From Tenodera sinensis (Eukaryota; Arthropoda; Insecta; Mantodea; Mantidae), in assembly GCA_030765045.1 (NCBI GenBank), contig CM060963.1:96705176-96769175 (forward strand): a stretch of DNA of 64,000 nucleotides, written 5' to 3'. Shown here piece after piece: positions 38,666 through 50,234 of this stretch. The notes beneath the pieces are model-generated. The model saw nothing but the letters and a program-made list of their open reading frames with translations. It did no database searches and had not been told where the DNA came from. Numbering within the stretch: position 1 is the stretch's first letter; every line of letters begins with the position of its first letter. The translations under genes were made by a program, and so were the position numbers.

Positions 38666-38951
38666 AATGTTTTGAAGACCACTGAACTCAAAAAAGGTAT
38701 TTTCAAAAGTGTGCATATGTCAGTGAACGGTTACATGCATAAGAGACAGAACAGCATAACTCAAAGACAAAAAGTCGGTTTAAAACCAAATTGGTACTTA
38801 GATGGAGATTTTTCCAAGGATGTGACTTGGCTTTCTAGGAAATTCCCCACCCCAAACTATCCTCTACATGGAATATTTTTTTAACAATTTTGATTTTTGT
38901 AAAAATGGCTATACCAATATTGTTTCAGGTATTATCATTAAAAATGAAATG
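38666..38951 (-). repeat. R repeat, inverted fragment
   Basis: The complement shows R blocks: 'gcataactcaaagacaaaaa' (38754-38773) corresponds to the 'tttttgagttatgct' block, and 'taccccaccccaaac'-like words correspond to the 'gtttagggtgg' block. A LINE tail interrupts it at 38952-39130; R sequence resumes to about 39280. Confidence 0.7.
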
Positions 38952-39130
38952 TTGTTGTTGTTTTCTAGTGCCTTACATCTGGCAATGAAGCCATTAGCAT
39001 TCGTGCTTTCCAATACTTTTGAACTTAGTTTCTTCTGATCTTAATGCTTCACAGGTCTTCAAGTGGTCTTCGTTCATTTCTGCTTTACCGTTACACAGGA
39101 CACATATTGGTGAAGCTGAGATACCTATTC
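38952..39130 (-). mobile_element. 5'-truncated LINE-A tail (179 bp) with 13-bp TSD
   Basis: Read on the minus strand, it begins at 'gaataggtatctcagcttc' and encodes the C-terminal end of a LINE ORF2. IGISASPICVLCNGKAEMNE runs into DHLKTCEALR, a Cys/His motif typical of LINE C-termini. A TTG/AAC-type tail ends it. TSD taaaaatgaaatg at 38939-38951 and 39131-39143. Confidence 0.9.
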
Positions 39131-39143
39131 TAAAAATGAAATG

Positions 39144-39640
39144 TATATATTGAATTTTCTTGCAATAGTATGAAAGCCTCTTCACTCTGAATGACTTTTA
39201 CATAACTGGGAAACTGTAAGAGATAGACAAAATCTTACTTACACAAAAGCTTAGATCTCATTAGAACACACTATTTATGAGAAGACTTTAGAAATTTTTC
39301 TCAGAAAACTAATTATATACATTTCATTTTTCATGAAAATTTCTTGAGCACATGGTAATTCAAACAAAATTGTTAAGAGCTACTTTTGGAGAAAATGAAA
39401 ACATGAAAAAAATGTAGGTGAGAAGAATTTCTGTGAATTTGTGTTGCATCCTTGGAAAATCTTAAACACCAAGTTTTGTACACATACATATACAAACCTT
39501 TGTCTAAAAATGCTTTTTCTGATTTCAAGGAATCTCAAAACATGCATTTTTCTGATGAATTCTGTGTATCAAATTTTTGGGTGGAATACAGTACTTCCTC
39601 TACTTAGTGTAATGCATGCAGTAGAGAAAGTAAAAAATAC
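39144..39640. repeat. R repeat fragments in opposite orientations
   Basis: 39144-39280 continues the inverted R copy. 39285-39640 is a plus-strand R 3' half ending 'gcagtagagaaagtaaaa'. The two copies meet head to head. Confidence 0.7.
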
Positions 39641-41213
39641 TAAAAAATATTTGTCTAAGAAAATAAAGGATCAACAACAGGTAGTTTGGGTCGTTAAGGC
39701 ACAGATTTAGGACCGGGAGTCCAAGATGCTTCTCAGTTCTTCAGTCCTAACTGGCAAATGCTAGAGAGATACTCTCAACTTAGGGCTGCAGAGTTTCCTT
39801 CCCAAATTTCCTTTCCTAACTATTTTATTTCATGTATATCAATGCTCACCACTTGTGGTGGCATGGTTAGTAAGAATGGGTGTTAAACTCTACAGTGTGT
39901 TTAGTATAAAACTTGGTCAGCAGGTGCACAGTCCATCTCCCAGACACGTACTGCACGACTGCTGGCAGTCGTACGGCCTGTCTCCTTGTTACACATGCAT
40001 GGATGTCCAATCAAATCTCAAGTCACATTAACAATTATCAAAATAAACACAAAACCTGGCTTATCACACAAGATGTTGAAAATGTCATCCGTCTGCATCA
40101 GTACCTCTATGGGATCTTATAAGGAAATTTTCATTCACATGCATTAGTTCAGCTTGCGTTATAGTGTTAATTTCTCTCGTGATATTTTGTTTTAATTTTG
40201 TCCTAGGCAAGGCTCCTAAGAGATTTTCAAGGTGACCATTGCAACCTTTCTCCGATTTCATTACATTTCTGTTCTATAAGCACACACTGTTTTACCTTTC
40301 TTTTCCTATCATGAATTGTACCCTTCTCCCTGAATTTATTTACAAGCAAACAAATGGTGTCCTTTCTCAGAAATACGCAGACTAGGAAATTTAGTTTCAA
40401 ATTGCTGTACAACTTCCCTACAACATGATGTAAGCACATACATATTGTATATACACACTCTTTGTTGTACTGTATGCTACAATTGATTCATTTTAAAAAC
40501 ACTTCAAGCAAAACTGTTGTTGTTAGCTAAATCTAGATTTCTGACAATGAAGTCATTAATCCTCTTGCTCTCCAATTTCAAGCAAAACTAAACACTTTTA
40601 AACACCACTAATGTTATTCACACGTTAACTGGACTAGAACAGCACAGAACGAACATCTACCTAACAGAAGTAAGACTGACGCACTTGTGATGATTTAACA
40701 TGTGCATGCAGGGAAATGTAGTGAAAGTCACAATGGTCATGCACCAGCTGTCCAAGTTTTGTAGTAAATATACTGTGCTAAAGAAAATGAAGTCCATCTC
40801 TATGGTGTGGAGGTAAAATGTCTGTCTAGCTGGTTAAAGATGTTAAACCTTGAAAAAAATAAGTAAGAAAGAAAGGAAGTTTACTGCCCTTTATATAATG
40901 AATTATTTTAAGTGTTCTAGTACAATAGGTGTGTGTGTTTAGATGGGTTTTATTTTGAATTAATACAAATCACAAGGTAAAATTGCCAACAATTCTTTTC
41001 TTTTTTCTGCAAAATGGTAGCTTATAGGAAGTTGAAATTTGGTGTGTGTCTTTGGGATGTAGTTCCACAAAATAACTTTAGATACATAACTTTAGATGCA
41101 TAAGTAATGGATTTTAGTTGAAATGTGATGGTAATAGAATCTGAAATTACTTTTTTTTATCAGTAGACTGCTACACACAGTTTCTCATTGTCAAATTAAA
41201 TTACAATGTTCAA
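39641..41213. other. Non-coding; contains one tiny LINE tail
   Basis: No gene recognised. The 61-bp LINE-C tail at 40516-40576 is listed separately. Confidence 0.4.
40516..40576 (-). mobile_element. 61-bp LINE-C tail with 13-bp TSD
   Basis: The complement reads 'ggagagcaagaggattaatg' onward to the AAC tail, so only the last 61 bases of LINE-C inserted. TSD ttcaagcaaaact at 40503-40515 and 40577-40589. Confidence 0.9.
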
Positions 41214-41394
41214 TTATTATTTATTTATGCCAACAAACAATAAACACACAAGCCGTGTGTGGGTAAAGTTTGAGAGGTGGAACTGAAGCTTGGAAGTTCA
41301 GTGCCACGGCTGGGATTTGAACCACGGACCTTCCGCTTTGTGGTTCGAATCCCAGTTGTGGCATTGAATTTTTGGGTTCCAGATCTACCTCTCA
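41214..41394 (-). mobile_element. Fold-back SINE (SINE-e) copy 1, 181 bp
   Basis: Single insertion with TSD tacaatgttcaa (41202-41213 and 41395-41406). On the minus strand it starts 'tgagaggtagatctggaac', then turns at about 41339 into an inverted copy of the same sequence and continues to an 'aaataaataataa' tail. The arms include a tRNA B-box region (gtggttcgaatcccag and its inverted copy), but the A box is missing. See also 51948-52605 and 62397-62511. Confidence 0.85.
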
Positions 41395-41413
41395 TACAAT
41401 GTTCAAGTTGAGA

Positions 41414-41752
41414 TTACAGCAAAACTCGTTAATCCAGGCTTAATGTTGCCCGGATTGTCAAAAGTCTGGAAGAGAAAAATTGAGATTAGAAAGTAAAATT
41501 GTGAATGAAATTAGAATATGTACTGTGTAATTTTACTGGAACGTAGGCCCACCTGATTTTAATTACACATTTTTTATTTGTTTGGTTTGAAGAAACTATC
41601 AATTTTCTTTTGTGGTTTATCACACATCTCTTTCACAATAAATCACAAAGACTCCTCATATGATGATAGTATGTGGAAATCTGATTTTGTCAGTTTTCTC
41701 GACAAAGTCTATTACACGATTCAAATGCTATTTAACCTCACTTAATTTTACT
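41414..41752. other. Possible Tigger terminus and flank
   Basis: 'cagcaaaactcgttaatcc' at 41418-41436 resembles a Tigger-type terminus, positioned to be the 3' end of the minus-strand transposase remnant that follows. No partner end was found on the right. Confidence 0.35.
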
Positions 41753-42620
41753 TTCAACTTTCCAAAATCCACATTCTCAGCCTCAGATTTGCTACTAGCG
41801 TCCCTTCCATTGTTACACTTTCCACAATTTCTTCGTCAATCATAGTGTAATAGCCTCGATCAACTTCATCTCCGTCAAGCCAGTCTTCGATGTTGTCTTC
41901 TATGACAGCTTTGTCGCCACCCACAACCAGTGTTTGGTGAAAGTCATTTAATTCAATTGCATTGGTGTCTAATTCAACACTGTCATCATACAAAAGTTTC
42001 TTCCACTCATTAGTCAATGTAGAGTTTGAAATACTGCTTACTGCACTTGCAAAAGTGAAAATAATGGATCTGAAATCATACAATTTTATATTCTGGAGTG
42101 TTTTTCCGCCCCTTTATTTTCACCGTCCAGAGGCTCCTCAACTTCAAAAACGTCAGACAAGCATTTGTTTCTGTACAACTTCTTTGCAGTGTAGAAAACA
42201 CCTTGGTCCATTGGCTGTATCGAGGGTGTTGTGTTAGGTGGCAGGAATCACATTTGATCTTACCATCAGCACTACTCAGTTTCTTTGCATCTGGATGATT
42301 ATCTAATAGGATTATGGCTTTCACATCATTTTGTTTTCTTATTGCAGTTACAGCATGGTTGTAAAACCAACGATGTCTGCCATAAACCACACATTTTTTT
42401 GGATTGCAGTGATGCACAGGCAATGTGGACATTACATTCTTAATAGCCCTTGGTTATTTACTTTTACCTATGACAACTGACTTTAAAATATGGCTTCCAT
42501 CTGCATTAGCACATAACGCCGGAACGTGTTCTTTGCAAGTTTTTTGTCCTGGTGTATTTTTTTTTTCTCTATCAGATTATATCCTTTCTAGAGTCATACA
42601 TTTCCGTGAATAATGGAACA
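41753..42620 (-). pseudogene. Tigger/pogo (DDE_1) transposase remnant
   Basis: Minus-strand similarity in order: HVPALCANADGSHILKSVVI (about 42500-42560), an in-frame TAA, then AIRKQNDVKAIILLDNHPDA (about 42280-42340) with the second catalytic Asp of the DDE core in LLDN, and SADGKIKC. A frameshift follows. Another frame then reads PSIQPMDQGVF (about 42200-42235), the hallmark PMDQGVI block with the third acidic region. The final open segment (41754-42083) corresponds to the acidic C-terminal part. There is no intact frame, so it is inactive. Confidence 0.75.
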
Positions 42621-42755
42621 TTTTTTTCCTTCTGCCATCTTCAGAACTGTTAATGAACTTACCACAGTAAAACCTGCCTAAAATGGAATGCAATCATTCC
42701 AGTAATTTTCTGTTTTCACGGGTTTCCATCTTACAAAGGGTTGTACATATTTTAG

Positions 42756-43641
42756 CACGGGGTGTAAGGGATAGTGATGTGCCTCCTATAGCCTCTCCTA
42801 CCCAATTCCCATCCTCATCCTGCCCGTGGTGCACCCTGCTTTTAACAGATGAGGCTCTGGGGACCGAATCACAGCGGTATAACTGTTTCATCTAAAATGG
42901 AGGAAATGCCATTTACATATGTGTTGGCCTGTCACAGCACAACAGCGTCCTTCAGAGGCACATGAGGGGAAGGTCGATGGATCTAAATACCACCTATTTA
43001 GTCCTCCCAGCTAGTTCCGATGGACCCGTTGACCAACGATAGGTGTGGTCCCCCTTGCAAAATGGGGGTTTAAGTCGGGTGATGTAACTGCCACATTGTA
43101 AAACTGGTGCCGTTAAGAAAACAGTTACATGAAAGCCACATACATGAGTATGAGTCCTAAAGATAAACATTCCGGAGTTAAAACTGTCCCCCAATCGGAT
43201 CTCCGGGTGGGGACATCTTTAGGCAAATTTCATCACAACAATTCCAGTACTTTAAGAATTCTACAATGGAATGCAGGAGGCATGTCCCAGTCTAAAAAAC
43301 AAGAGCTAATGAAAATATTAAAAGACCAAGATATAGATGTCTTCACAGTACAAGAAGCCAATATATCAGAAGAACAGGAAATATACTTTGAAATGGATCA
43401 GTACACTACACTTCCAAAAGCTCGTCAAATAGCAAGTGGTATTCTTAGCAAGTCATCTCTACAGAATAGGTATCTCAGCTTCACCAATGTGTCCTGTGTA
43501 ACGATCCAGCAGAAATGAACGAAGACCACTTGAAGACCTGTGAAGCATTAAGATCAGAAGAAACTACAGTTCAAAAGTATTGGAAAGCACGAATGCTAAT
43601 GGCTTCATTGCCAGATGCAAGGCACTAGAAAACAACAACAT
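42756..43641 (+). mobile_element. LINE-A deletion derivative, copy 1
   Basis: 886-bp insertion flanked by catattttag (42746-42755, 43642-43651). About 370 bp of 5' leader is followed by the start of an endonuclease ORF (LQWNAGGMSQSKKQELMKIL, then FTVQEANISEEQ; Glu of the QEAN motif is a catalytic residue in this family). After SGIL the frame jumps to the ORF2 C-terminus ('aataggtatctcagc' onward) and the AAC tail. The rest of the endonuclease and all of the reverse transcriptase are missing. A 2-bp deletion in 'ccaatgtg' relative to the 38952 copy is shared with copy 2. Confidence 0.9.
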
Positions 43642-43651
43642 CATATTTTAG

Positions 43652-44267
43652 TACGTACATATGCCTTACTTTATGTGCACTTTTGTGTAAGTGTGTTTCA
43701 GTGCTTTTGGATTACTATAAAGTTCTTCAACTCTCTTATCTTTCTAAATATAACACTCCCTTTCTGATGTTTTGCTGCTTACTTTCCTCTTCCTTTAATC
43801 GTGTCTAAAAATTAATCTTTTCCTGTATTCTTATTTTTAGTTTTTGTGTTAGCACTTCTGCTGTTACAATTTTACCTTTCATCATTTTATCCCATTCCAG
43901 TGGTCTCCTTGTACTTTTAATAGGAGAGTTACGGGGGGGGGGGGGGGGGGGGGGGGCTGTTCTGTACTGAAGCTAGGCTTATTATACCTGTATGCCTTCT
44001 ATGCCTTCAACTATCAGTTTGAAAACCGCTACAGTTCTAGTGCACAACTTTATAAATCACCATAAGAACGTATTTTGTGCAGGTGCACTGAAGTTAACTT
44101 TGCGGTGTTTGCCCATTAATTTAGAAGAACTGTTGAAATATTGCTTTACAAAATTGTGAGGTGAGTGAGCTACGAGGTGACATGGTTGTCATGTTTTCAG
44201 AACAGCAAGGGAAGCACATGACTAATTTAATTTTCATAGTATGTGTTCAAGTACACCTCAGAATTTG
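43652..44267. other. Non-coding; includes a G24 tract
   Basis: G24 at 43933-43956. No gene recognised. Confidence 0.4.
43933..43956 (+). repeat. (G)24 tract
   Basis: Uninterrupted run of 24 G on the plus strand. Confidence 0.95.
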
Positions 44268-44808
44268 ACTCAAGGGTCTCCGTCTAGGGGATATGTGAAC
44301 AGTGACCACAAGGTACCCAAGCTGAGCAGAACATTACTTCCACTTACTGGTGTTTTGCTCCTCACTGTAACTTTTCTATCTGACCTTACCTTGGTCATCT
44401 CTTGTTCTCTTCCGACCCCGATGCTATTAGGGTTCCCGAGGGCTAGGGAGTCTTTATTTTTTCAACCTCTCCATTTCTCTATAAAATCTTAACCCCTAAC
44501 ATGCTGACCTGTCATGGCATGTAATACGTCCTCTGATTGGTGATCAGAGGATATGGTCGATGAATTTATTTTGATAATTCTCCCGGTCAGGTCGGTGAGA
44601 CCCGTAAACCAACGACAGGTGTGGTCCTCCAGACATTCTGGGGATTGTGAGAGAGCGATGTGACCGCCAAAACATAAAAATATGGTGCTCTCTAAAAAGC
44701 GGTTACTCTTACTGCTATTGCTCTCTTCAATATCATCAGTGAAAAATATTGGAGAGCAAGAGGATTAATGACTTCATTGTCAGAAATCCAGCATTAGCTA
44801 ACAACAAC
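44268..44808 (+). mobile_element. LINE-C deletion derivative, copy 1
   Basis: About 541 bp, starting 'ctcaagggtctccgtc', with a 5' leader of roughly 470 bp. It then jumps at 'ctcttcaatatcatcag' to the last codons of ORF2 (YWRARGLMTSLSEIQH, stop) and the AAC tail. Nearly identical to 54197-54737. I did not find a TSD. Confidence 0.88.
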
Positions 44809-45373
44809 TTTAGATACAAAAATATGGAATTTACAATGTTAATAATACCTCCCTTAAAGAATATGGGGGAAGTAAGTTAATTAAGGTTTAGAAAGCAATC
44901 TGTGCAACAGTGGGTATGTTTGTAGTAAACAAGAGTAGGAATCAGTAATTGGTTACTGTGCCTGTTACACCAGTCACCATAATTTTCCATTCTTGAATAA
45001 AAATAGAATTAAGAAAAGTTCTTAGTTATCAGTATCACAAGTGCATATGCAATAAAAAAATTACCATGAAAACTAAATAAATTCTTAGAAATGTGTCACA
45101 GAATACAGGTAATAAATATCCATTTCCATTCCACATCACACCCTTAACCAAAACATGTTAATTCTATTGCATAGTTTAACAAACTATTTTCCTACAGAGC
45201 CAAAGAAGAATGGTATATTAACCTTTATTGGGCCTAGCTACAGATGTGGGTTTGTACCCATGGACTGAACCCTTATGTTGCCACTGCTTTAGTGTTTTCA
45301 GTGAATATGTGATTTCAATCTTCTTTATCATTATGTTGAATAGACTTTAATATTGCTGTTGATTTTGTTTCAG
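44809..45373. other. Probable intron upstream of the SLC52A exon
   Basis: No exon recognised. A polypyrimidine-rich stretch and 'ttttgtttcag' lead into the exon at 45374. The upstream exon and donor could be anywhere 5' of here, inside or outside the window. Confidence 0.45.
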
Positions 45374-46661
45374 CACTGTATTGAATGAAGAGACTCCTCT
45401 CCTTGCACCAAAAAGCAAATCCAGTATGAATACTGCATTTTGCAGCTGCCGTAAGGCTTTTACTAACCGCAAGATCTTGGTGGATTTCCTTGCAATACTC
45501 TTTGGAATAGCAGCGTGGATAGCAGTTAATGGCATGTTTGTTCAGCTACCTCTGATGGTACGAACTCAACCTGAAGGATGGAGTTTACCCTCATATCTAT
45601 CTGTCATTGTTCAAATTGCTAATATTGGTCCTATAGCATACAGTATGTCTCAGAAGTTTTTACCTGGGAAACTGAAGGACAGTTGGATTATCTATGTTAT
45701 CCTCTGTTTTGGAAGTACAGCTTTACTACTTATGGCCCTTTTTTATCAAAAGACTACCCTTGTTGGGATGAAAGAGCATAGCACAGCCTTATTTGCACTC
45801 TCATTCTTCATTTCTGTCGTTGGATGCACTAGTTCAGTTTTATTCATGCCTTTCATGGGAAATTTCAAAGAAATATATCTCATTTCTTATTTTATTGGAG
45901 AAGGTCTCAGTGGATTTCTTCCAAGTGTGGTAGCACTCATTCAGGGAGTAGGTGGGAATCCTGTATGCATTCCTAAGACTTTAGATACAAATGAAACTTT
46001 CTCACCTAAACCCACATCATTAGAACCATACGTTCCTCCTCCACGATTTTCTACAGAAACATTTTTTATTTTCCTTTTTGCTATGATGTCTATGAGCACA
46101 GTTGCATTTTTCCTTTTAAATAATTTAAAAGCTTGCCAAAGTGAAAAAACAAAGAGATCTGAAGCATCAGGAGCTCCTGCAAGAGTTGACAGCGCTCCTG
46201 TCTTCACAGTCAGGGATGACGTGGAATCCTTGATGAAGGATTCAGAAGTTTTAGCAGCTAACCATCCAGTAGTATTGATAAATAAAGAAACTGCACCACA
46301 AAAGCGATTACCAGAGCAATTAGATTCAGAACAAGAGCAGCAATATATTTCCAAGACTGTGTATGTCTACTTTTTAATATTGGCTGCAACAGTATGCACT
46401 TTTGGAAATGGTATTTTTCCTAGCATTCAATCATACTCTTGCTTACCATATGGAAATGTGGCTTATCACCTGTCTGTAACATTAGGCAGCATGGCAAACC
46501 CAATGGCTTGTTTTCTGGCAGTTTTCTTTCCATACTCATCTGTGAAAATAATATCTGTTATGGCAGTGCTAGGAATGGGTGTCACTGGATATATTGTAGC
46601 TACAGCTCTTTTGAGCCCTGTGCCACCACTGGTTGGTACCATAAGAGGAGAATTTTTAGTG
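45374..46661 (+). CDS. SLC52A: Riboflavin transporter, SLC52 (RFVT) family, large internal exon
   Basis: Encodes almost all of a multi-pass vitamin B2 importer, by family normally at the plasma membrane. The exon follows an acceptor (ttgtttcag) and ends before gtaagt, phase 0. Counting from codon 45381, membrane segments lie near residues 32-52, 71-90, 101-121, 136-158, 166-190, 226-247, 325-347, 362-384 and 388-412. Family hallmarks are VNGMFVQLPLMV, EGWSLPSYLSVIVQIANIGP, CTSSVLFMPFM and YFIGEGLSGFLPS. A hydrophilic loop (about 250-324) separates the halves. The N-terminus carries EETPLL, an acidic dileucine pattern. There are no in-frame stops. The only ATG near the exon start (45385) is out of frame, so the start codon lies in an upstream exon. 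The frame upstream of the acceptor is intronic, and the extension past 46661 (to a stop at 46704) is unspliced intron read-through. Confidence 0.93.
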
Positions 46662-46741
46662 GTAAGTAGTAAGTGTGCATATTTTCTTGTTCATACGTAT
46701 AATTAAAACATTTCAGCAAAACTGTATATTTTTTGTAATTA

Positions 46742-47158
46742 CTGTAGAACCCTGCAAATCTGAAATTCCAGATAATCCAAACACATAATCCATAATTTAA
46801 GAAAACAATGAAAAGCTTATTTGTAGTGTAGAGAAAGCATTTTTATTATAAAACTGACACTCATTGAAACAACCACATTGAAACGAAATGTTTATTGCAC
46901 AAAAATAATAACAAAACAAATTGAACTACCTATACATTGTGATTATCGCATGTGATTGGCTATGTTCACAGGTCATAAGAACACATTGTTATGTTGTGCT
47001 TGGTAATCACAACTTTATCACTTCCTCACATCACTACACTATGTTAACTTGTAGGTGGTAATCCTGTAGCTGAATTTATACATCTTTTTTTTTTCTCTCG
47101 ATAATCCAAACAGACTACACACCCAATTAATTTGGATTAGCGGGGTTCTACTGTACCT
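46742..47158. mobile_element. Tigger-type MITE in the intron
   Basis: The left terminus 'actgtagaaccctgcaaatc' and the inverted right terminus (complement 'tacagtagaaccccgctaat') are matching inverted repeats. 'gataatccaaac' words lie inside both ends. About 415 bp, no coding capacity. Confidence 0.8.
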
Positions 47159-47590
47159 GGGCTTTGCTGAATAATTGTAACCTATTCTAATGCACTGAAC
47201 TAATCTGTAATTGATCTTGATTATCACAAATAGTTCTTTCAAGAACAGAATTCCGTTAACATTATTAGCTATGTTGTTGTTGTTACTATTATTTATTGCT
47301 GCAGGGAAGTATTTAATTTTGTTTTTGTAAGTATTTAAAAAATTATCACTGCTCTGTCGTATGGCCAGTATATAAAATGTCTTATGTTCAATATGCAAAC
47401 CTAATATTTATGTATATATGCAACTAAACTGTACATTTCCTTAACATATTCAATGTTCACAGGTCTTTATGGCTACTAGTGAACTCACTGAATGCAATCC
47501 AATTATTATAAGATATTTAGCAATAATCTTTCCTTCACTTGTGCAGAAGATTGAAAATTAGATGCTTCAAGACAGGCAATTTGATCACGA

Positions 47591-48240
47591 GGAGCAAATT
47601 CATATATGAAAGATATTTTAATGGCAATCCAGTGTGCAATATACTAAATATTTTTGTGTGAGCTATTTTGTATGCGGTACAAAGTACCTAAGTTATACTA
47701 CTATTATATCAAGCTTCAAGTATCTGTTATAATGTGAGGTGTGTACCTTGTTTTTCTTGGCTCTTCCGGTGTAGGCCGCGTCATGTAGGCGTTGCTTGCC
47801 GACGTTTCGCAGGTCATGTGTCCTGCTTCCTCTTGGGCTATGTGCGAAGAAACTCAGCTGCACGTCCTAATTTATACTTTCCTCGCTCCGCAAACCAGCG
47901 TTGCTATTGGTGGTGGGAGGGCCAGTGGTGTCATAGGTTAAAAGTGGGTGCCATATAGAGCTCAGGGCTCTTCCGTTGTCGCGGTTCAAATTATTTTTAT
48001 GTTTTAAAATTTCTATACTCTCACGGATTGTTCTGTGAGAGTAGTTGTCAGAGATGGCTAAAACTTTTATTCCGTCGAAGTCGATGTGATGACGGGTGAC
48101 AAATGCATGTTCTGTCAATGCAGATTTTTCTGGCTGGTTGAGTTATAAACTTCGGATGTGTTCTTTTCTTCTGGTGGCTATCTTTCATATATGAATTTGC
48201 TCCTTGTGTACCTTTCCTGCACATCAAATACCTGTACACT
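47591..48240 (-). pseudogene. Penelope-like element, C-terminal endonuclease remnant
   Basis: The minus strand encodes RTHPKFITQPARKSALTEH, then AFVTRHHIDFDGIKVLAIS and IRESIEILKHKNNLNRDNGR (about 47940-48180). This is the conserved end of the GIY-YIG endonuclease domain of Penelope-like elements. A reading-frame change lies within it, and the reverse transcriptase is absent. A 23-bp sequence at 47591-47613 occurs inverted at 48181-48203, so the left boundary may be an inverted flank copy. Confidence 0.75.
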
Positions 48241-48299
48241 AAGAAACATGTAGCTGTTTCTGGAATTAATTGTGATTTTCTGGTAGAGAGGACAAAGTA

Positions 48300-48851
48300 T
48301 TCTCTTGTTAAACCACTACAAGAAAGGGAAAAAGAGCCACAAATGTCGAAATATAGACCCTTATGGTTACTGCTCTCTCAAAATATTTGGAAAACTAATG
48401 TTCAAATGAATGTCACATCTAAAAACAAATATTTTAGCAAAGGAACAGTTTGTATTTAGGCAAAATATGTCAACCAACAATGCCATTTTCAACTTAGCTA
48501 ACGGAATTCTGAAAGCGCTTGACAAATGTAACACTCAGACTATTCTGTGATCTACCAATAGCATTTGACTGTATAAATAATAACATACTGTTACTAAAAT
48601 TATCCATTTATGGCATAAATGGTAAAGCAACGGATTGCATCATACTTATCCAACAGATCGCAAAAGGTCATCATAAATTCTGCAGGTAATAACATTCTCC
48701 AAATGGTCCAAAATAAAGCATGGTATTCCACAAGGTGTGATTCTGGGTTCATTATTATTTCTAGTGTACATTGAAGAAGCTTCTGGCCTAAGCCCTCTTT
48801 AATAACACGCAAAATAGAGGCATCGAGGAGCTGACTTCACCTGTTTAATCT
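48300..48851 (+). pseudogene. Non-LTR reverse transcriptase remnant, first part
   Basis: Plus-strand motifs include SKYRP (near 48345), EQFVFRQNMSTNNAIFNLAN (near 48440-48500), LPIAFDCINNNILLLKLSIYG (near 48550-48610, split by frame changes) and GIPQGVILGSLLFLVYI (48722-48772). These are ordered RT motifs. Stops and frameshifts abound and the YADD box is not visible. The clade cannot be fixed by eye. Confidence 0.7.
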
Positions 48852-48864
48852 ACAACAAAAAAGT

Positions 48865-49002
48865 TGTTGGCTAATGCTGGATTTCTGACAATGAAGTCAT
48901 TAATCCTCTTGCTCTCCAATATTTTTCAATAAATATTGAAGAGACTTAGCAATAAATGTAACCGCTTTTTAGAGAGCACCATATGTTTATGTTTTGGCGG
49001 TC
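48865..49002 (-). mobile_element. 5'-truncated LINE-C deletion derivative (138 bp) with TSD
   Basis: The complement holds the last part of the LINE-C 5' leader ('gtgctctctaaaaagcggtt'), the deletion junction and the ORF2 end with the AAC tail. The junction is the same as in the 44268 and 54197 copies. TSD acaacaaaaaagt at 48852-48864 and 49003-49015. Confidence 0.9.
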
Positions 49003-49559
49003 ACAACAAAAAAGTAAAATAGTTGTTTATCTAGAGTGCAACAATTGATATATATTGTGGTAATTAAAATATGGTCTGAATACAAAACTTACGTGATTAC
49101 AAAAGCAGCAGTGCAAGAAGCAACGCAGAGTGCATATTGTGTTTTCACATACTCATCAAATCAACATTGAAGAATGGACAAAAAATTTGTTTCTGAATTA
49201 TGATTAAGTGTTGTATTTTGAGTATTAAACTGAAATAAGGAGAAATAAAACATTGAAAATGACACAAGGCGAATAATTTAACCAAAAAAGTAAACCTCGA
49301 TCTTTACCACACCCAAGATATAAGAAGATTCGTTGTCTAGTTCTGACTGAAGCTAAGTCATGGCCGATATTTAAAAACAGCTACAAATTGTGCCTCAATG
49401 CAATTAAAATCTTGTTTCATTTGTCGCACAAACGTGTGACAAGCATCATCATATTTTAAAAAATACAACTTCAAACATCGCCACGTTTGGGCTAAATCTG
49501 CAGCACCATATGTCGATATACATATATAAAAATGCTGTTATAACATCAAGAACAATAAA

Positions 49560-50234
49560 CATACCCAGTTTTCTTTGCAGATGGTATGAGTATTTTAATT
49601 AAAGGACACAAACTCAATCACCTCTCAGGGTTATTCGGCAGTATATCAGCAAGTTAAATAATTTCACAGCAACAAAATTCAAATAAATTTTGAAAAAGCT
49701 AAGTTTATTCGTTTTTGCACAAAAAAAATAAAGCATTGGAGACAGAAAGGATTAAGAATGAAGGCAACAAAATCACTGAAACTTCTAACATAAAATTTGT
49801 TGGTTTTATAAATCATAATATAAATTGAAAAGACCACATCGACTACCAAAACTGTACCCTGCATTTCTTTTGCAAAAAAAGATAAAATAAAAAAGAAGGT
49901 AACTGTTACATAATGGCTTATTGTGAACTGCTATTCAAAATATTTGAAATATTATTAGCCTGCACATACGTTCTGGCTGTAGGTACTTATAATTGTAGTC
50001 GACAACCCAGAAGTGTTCATTAAAAAAGATCACATATATGCAACGGACAAAGCAGATGCAGACCAAGCAATAAGCTACAGATATTCCAAAAAGTAGGCTA
50101 CTACAATGGTATAGTATTACCATATACATATAAAGGAACTGAAAACTAATAAAAGTAAATTCATGTTAGCATTAGAAAGGTACTTCATCACTCATGCCTA
50201 TACACAGGTTTTACTCCAAAAATTAATGCAGGTG
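49560..50234 (+). pseudogene. Non-LTR element remnant, possible continuation of the RT
   Basis: Broken frames read NKIQINFEKAKFIRFCTKK (near 49672-49730), then SNIKFVGFI and NWKDHIDY-like text (near 49790-49850). These resemble the thumb-region block 'LNLEKTKFIQF...NIKFLGLIID..LNWK.HI' found after the RT in RTE/Jockey-like LINEs. Heavily decayed. It probably belongs with 48300-48851. Confidence 0.5.

Noticed and set aside
42756..42900. HDV-like self-cleaving ribozyme at the LINE 5' end
   Set aside because: The GGGG-rich start is suggestive, but I could not draw the double-pseudoknot pairing by hand. A covariance-model search would settle it.
45381..45383. TTG as a start codon for the SLC52A protein
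   Set aside because: The frame is open upstream only to a splice acceptor, and this is an internal exon. The start must lie in an upstream exon.
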